NCBI GenBank assembly: GCA_903956835.1
Contig: CAJBOM010000065.1
Location: 1-40,864 of the forward strand
Length of the DNA stretch: 40,864 nucleotides
Direction of reading: 5' to 3'
Source: an uncultured Verrucomicrobiota bacterium
GTDB lineage: Bacteria; Verrucomicrobiota; Verrucomicrobiia; Methylacidiphilales; Verrucolacustridaceae
The notes under the pieces were generated by a model. The model did not search any database. It was given only the letters and a program-made list of their open reading frames with translations, and was not told where the DNA came from. Positions 39,629-40,864 of the stretch are shown here, piece after piece (the stretch's first letter is position 1; each line of letters starts with the position of its first letter). The position numbers and the translations under genes were made by a program.

Positions 39629-40375
39629 TCAAAGTAAAGAGGCGGAGTTTTTATCCAGAAAACACCAAGCCGCTTTATGCCGCTGAAGAATCGAGGAAGG
39701 ATGCATTGGGGTAATTCCTCCACGCAGACAGTTCGACACAGCCTGAGCCTTACGCCTGTCCGGTACGCTACAGAGGATGGCTTTGGACTTCATGATTTGA
39801 GTAATGGACATGGAAATCGCCCGGTCAGGAACCTGTCGGAGCGTCTTGAACCAGCCCTCCCCCATCTGCTGCCGCCTGCAGGCATGATCAAGCTTCACCA
39901 CAATATAAGGAGCCTTTGTTTTAAAATCAGCTGGTGGGTCGTTAAAGGCCAGATGCCCATTCTCCCCAATGCCGGCAAAACAAACATCAATCGGATGTCG
40001 CGCAAGAATTGCGCCCACCCGACGACATTCCGCCAAAAGATTGCCCTCGCCGTTAATATAGTGAAACGCCGCCAAGGGCAGTGGCAGTTTTGAGACAAAT
40101 CTTTCCCATAGATATTTTCGAAAGGAAGAAGGATGCGTGATCGGGGTGCCAAAATATTCATCAAGATGGAACGCGGTGACCCTTGTCCAATCGATCCCAG
40201 GCTCTTGAACTAACTGCCCCAGCATTTCGAATTGGGAGGCGCCTGTGCCCACAATGATGTTTGCTCTCCCATTCTTCCGGATCGCCGCACGGATCAGTTG
40301 CGCGCCAAGTCCAGCCGCCGCGGCACCTAGCTCCACTTTTGTTTTTTTAATTATGATTCGTACTTTTGATTTCAT
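39629..40375 (-). CDS. nagB: Glucosamine-6-phosphate deaminase family protein
   Basis: A 248-residue protein with NagB family blocks: [10 protein letters not shown] (43-52), [17 protein letters not shown] (69-85, Asp72) and [15 protein letters not shown] (134-148, His141). NagB turns glucosamine-6-phosphate into fructose-6-phosphate and ammonia. By alignment with the E. coli enzyme, Asp72 and His143 are kept (His141 here), but Asp141 is replaced by Asn139 and Glu148 by Asp146. This variant is common in a branch of the family, so the specificity could be for another amino sugar phosphate or sugar isomerisation. The start overlaps the stop of the gene at 40372 (ATGA). The epimerase-like upstream gene fits amino-sugar breakdown. 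Symbol is given at family level. Confidence 0.85.
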   Translation of the reverse strand: MKSKVRIIIKKTKVELGAAAAGLGAQLIRAAIRKNGRANIIVGTGASQFEMLGQLVQEPGIDWTRVTAFHLDEYFGTPITHPSSFRKYLWERFVSKLPLPLAAFHYINGEGNLLAECRRVGAILARHPIDVCFAGIGENGHLAFNDPPADFKTKAPYIVVKLDHACRRQQMGEGWFKTLRQVPDRAISMSITQIMKSKAILCSVPDRRKAQAVSNCLRGGITPMHPSSILQRHKAAWCFLDKNSASLL

Positions 40376-40710
40376 TGGGCTTCGTCTTTCTTTTGTTTGG
40401 TTTTATTTTTTCTCAGCGTCTGCCGAAGAATAGAAAGGATCTCGAGAAAGGAAAGGTTACTATGGTAGAGAGGGTCACCTTCCGGAATCGCGGGCACCGA
40501 ATTCAACACCTTACCCGTCCGTCCACATCGGGTTTGGTATGGAAAATACATCATATCCGGATTCAGGTAGTGCCGAAAGTACGCGTTGTGACACTTCGCA
40601 TAGATGGCCAGACACTCCTCTCGCACCCCAGTCTCTGTCGTAGCGAGGGCCGCTAAGAGTGCGGCCCGCATGGTTTCAGGAAGGTTCCACCAAGGCATAT
40701 CGAAATCCAT
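40372..40710 (-). CDS. C-terminal part of an AGE-epimerase-like protein, 5' end broken
   Basis: A reading frame of 112 residues from ATG 40710, coupled by ATGA to nagB. The frame stays open and protein-like further upstream to 40776 (TEFTRWEGIFKAVNNRTGEV), then meets TGA at 40779-40777. The sequence [27 protein letters not shown] and [19 protein letters not shown] resembles the end of N-acylglucosamine 2-epimerase-type alpha/alpha barrels; identification is tentative. True members are about 400 residues, so the N-terminal part must lie upstream, but it does not continue in this frame. Either a frameshift, a real truncation or a chimeric contig end explains it. An epimerase would supply the deaminase with GlcNAc- or ManNAc-type sugars. 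Confidence 0.5.
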   Translation of the reverse strand: MDFDMPWWNLPETMRAALLAALATTETGVREECLAIYAKCHNAYFRHYLNPDMMYFPYQTRCGRTGKVLNSVPAIPEGDPLYHSNLSFLEILSILRQTLRKNKTKQKKDEAQ

Positions 40711-40864
40711 GACCTCCCCAGTGCGGTTGTTGACCGCTTTAAAGATTCCCTCCCAGCGCGTAAATTCGGTGCGGCATCATGTTTGCGCCTCTCTTGTTGC
40801 AGGGTTCGCCAGCGCCGGGCACGACTGGTCCGACGCCGCCCCGGCGACCGTGGCCTCAGTGAAG
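40711..40864. other. Window end with composition change
   Basis: The coding frame of the preceding gene is open to 40776 and then stops. From about 40801 to the end the sequence is about 75% G+C (about 48 of 64 bases), well above the roughly 50-60% of the rest. One plus-strand frame there is open (GFASAGHDWSDAAPATVASVK, which I do not recognise). This could be a chimeric assembly end or the edge of foreign DNA. No feature is called. Confidence 0.4.

Noticed and set aside
1-40864. CRISPR array, tRNA, rRNA, transposase or integrase
   Set aside because: No regular short repeats, no cloverleaf-like or rRNA sequence, and no transposase or recombinase motifs were recognised in reading both strands; a tRNA search tool was not available.

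Overview
The window looks like a carbohydrate-utilisation region from a member of the Verrucomicrobiota (class Opitutia or a close relative). This is inferred from protein families: LacI- and GntR-type sugar regulators, three DUF4838 proteins, five Gfo/Idh/MocA oxidoreductases, pseudopilin-like secreted proteins ending in an 'H..DGH' type motif, and an edge protein resembling the autotransporter-type beta-strand repeat proteins common in that phylum. I see no rRNA, tRNA, transposase, integrase or CRISPR array. Most genes have no strong Shine-Dalgarno sequence, and many neighbours are joined by 4-nt ATGA/GTGA overlaps.

Layout. (1) 1-3732: a left-edge secreted protein fragment (-), a 315-bp regulatory gap, then LacI regulator, secreted beta-helix protein and SASA acetylesterase (+). 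(2) 3735-9227: a GntR/LacI-type regulator (-) divergent from a DegT-type aminotransferase, heparinase II/III-like protein and amidohydrolase (+). (3) 9254-15332 (-): secreted glycosidase-like protein, small secreted beta protein, DUF4838 protein and pseudopilin in one coupled operon. (4) 15394-23018 (+): four consecutive Gfo/Idh/MocA oxidoreductases, then a lower-GC stretch with a second DUF4838 protein and a CapA-like protein. (5) 23195-26805: a cysteine-synthase-family enzyme (+) facing a threonine-aldolase-family enzyme and a fifth Gfo/Idh/MocA enzyme (-). (6) 26903-35633 (-): LacI regulator, LamG-like secreted protein, DUF4838 protein, pseudopilin and a 1169-aa secreted glycosidase-like protein. 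(7) 36019-40776: a tandem metallo-beta-lactamase-fold protein (+), a CE7-type acetylesterase (+), an acetoacetate-decarboxylase-like protein (-), a NagB-family deaminase (-) and the 3' part of an epimerase-like gene (-) that breaks near the window edge.

Inferred job. Secreted glycosidase-like, beta-helix, LamG and DUF4838 proteins would act on an acetylated polysaccharide at or outside the cell surface. Esterases, the heparinase-like protein, the oxidoreductases, the aminotransferase and NagB, all without a visible signal peptide, would process the imported sugars inside. The most unusual features are two four-gene cassettes (regions 3 and 6) that carry the same four kinds of part in circularly permuted order, and two recurrent operator-like motifs. 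ATGTAG-N3-CG-N3-CTAC lies before both LacI genes. TACCAGTTG lies in the GntR/aminotransferase promoter region and in the region 3/4 divergent promoter region.
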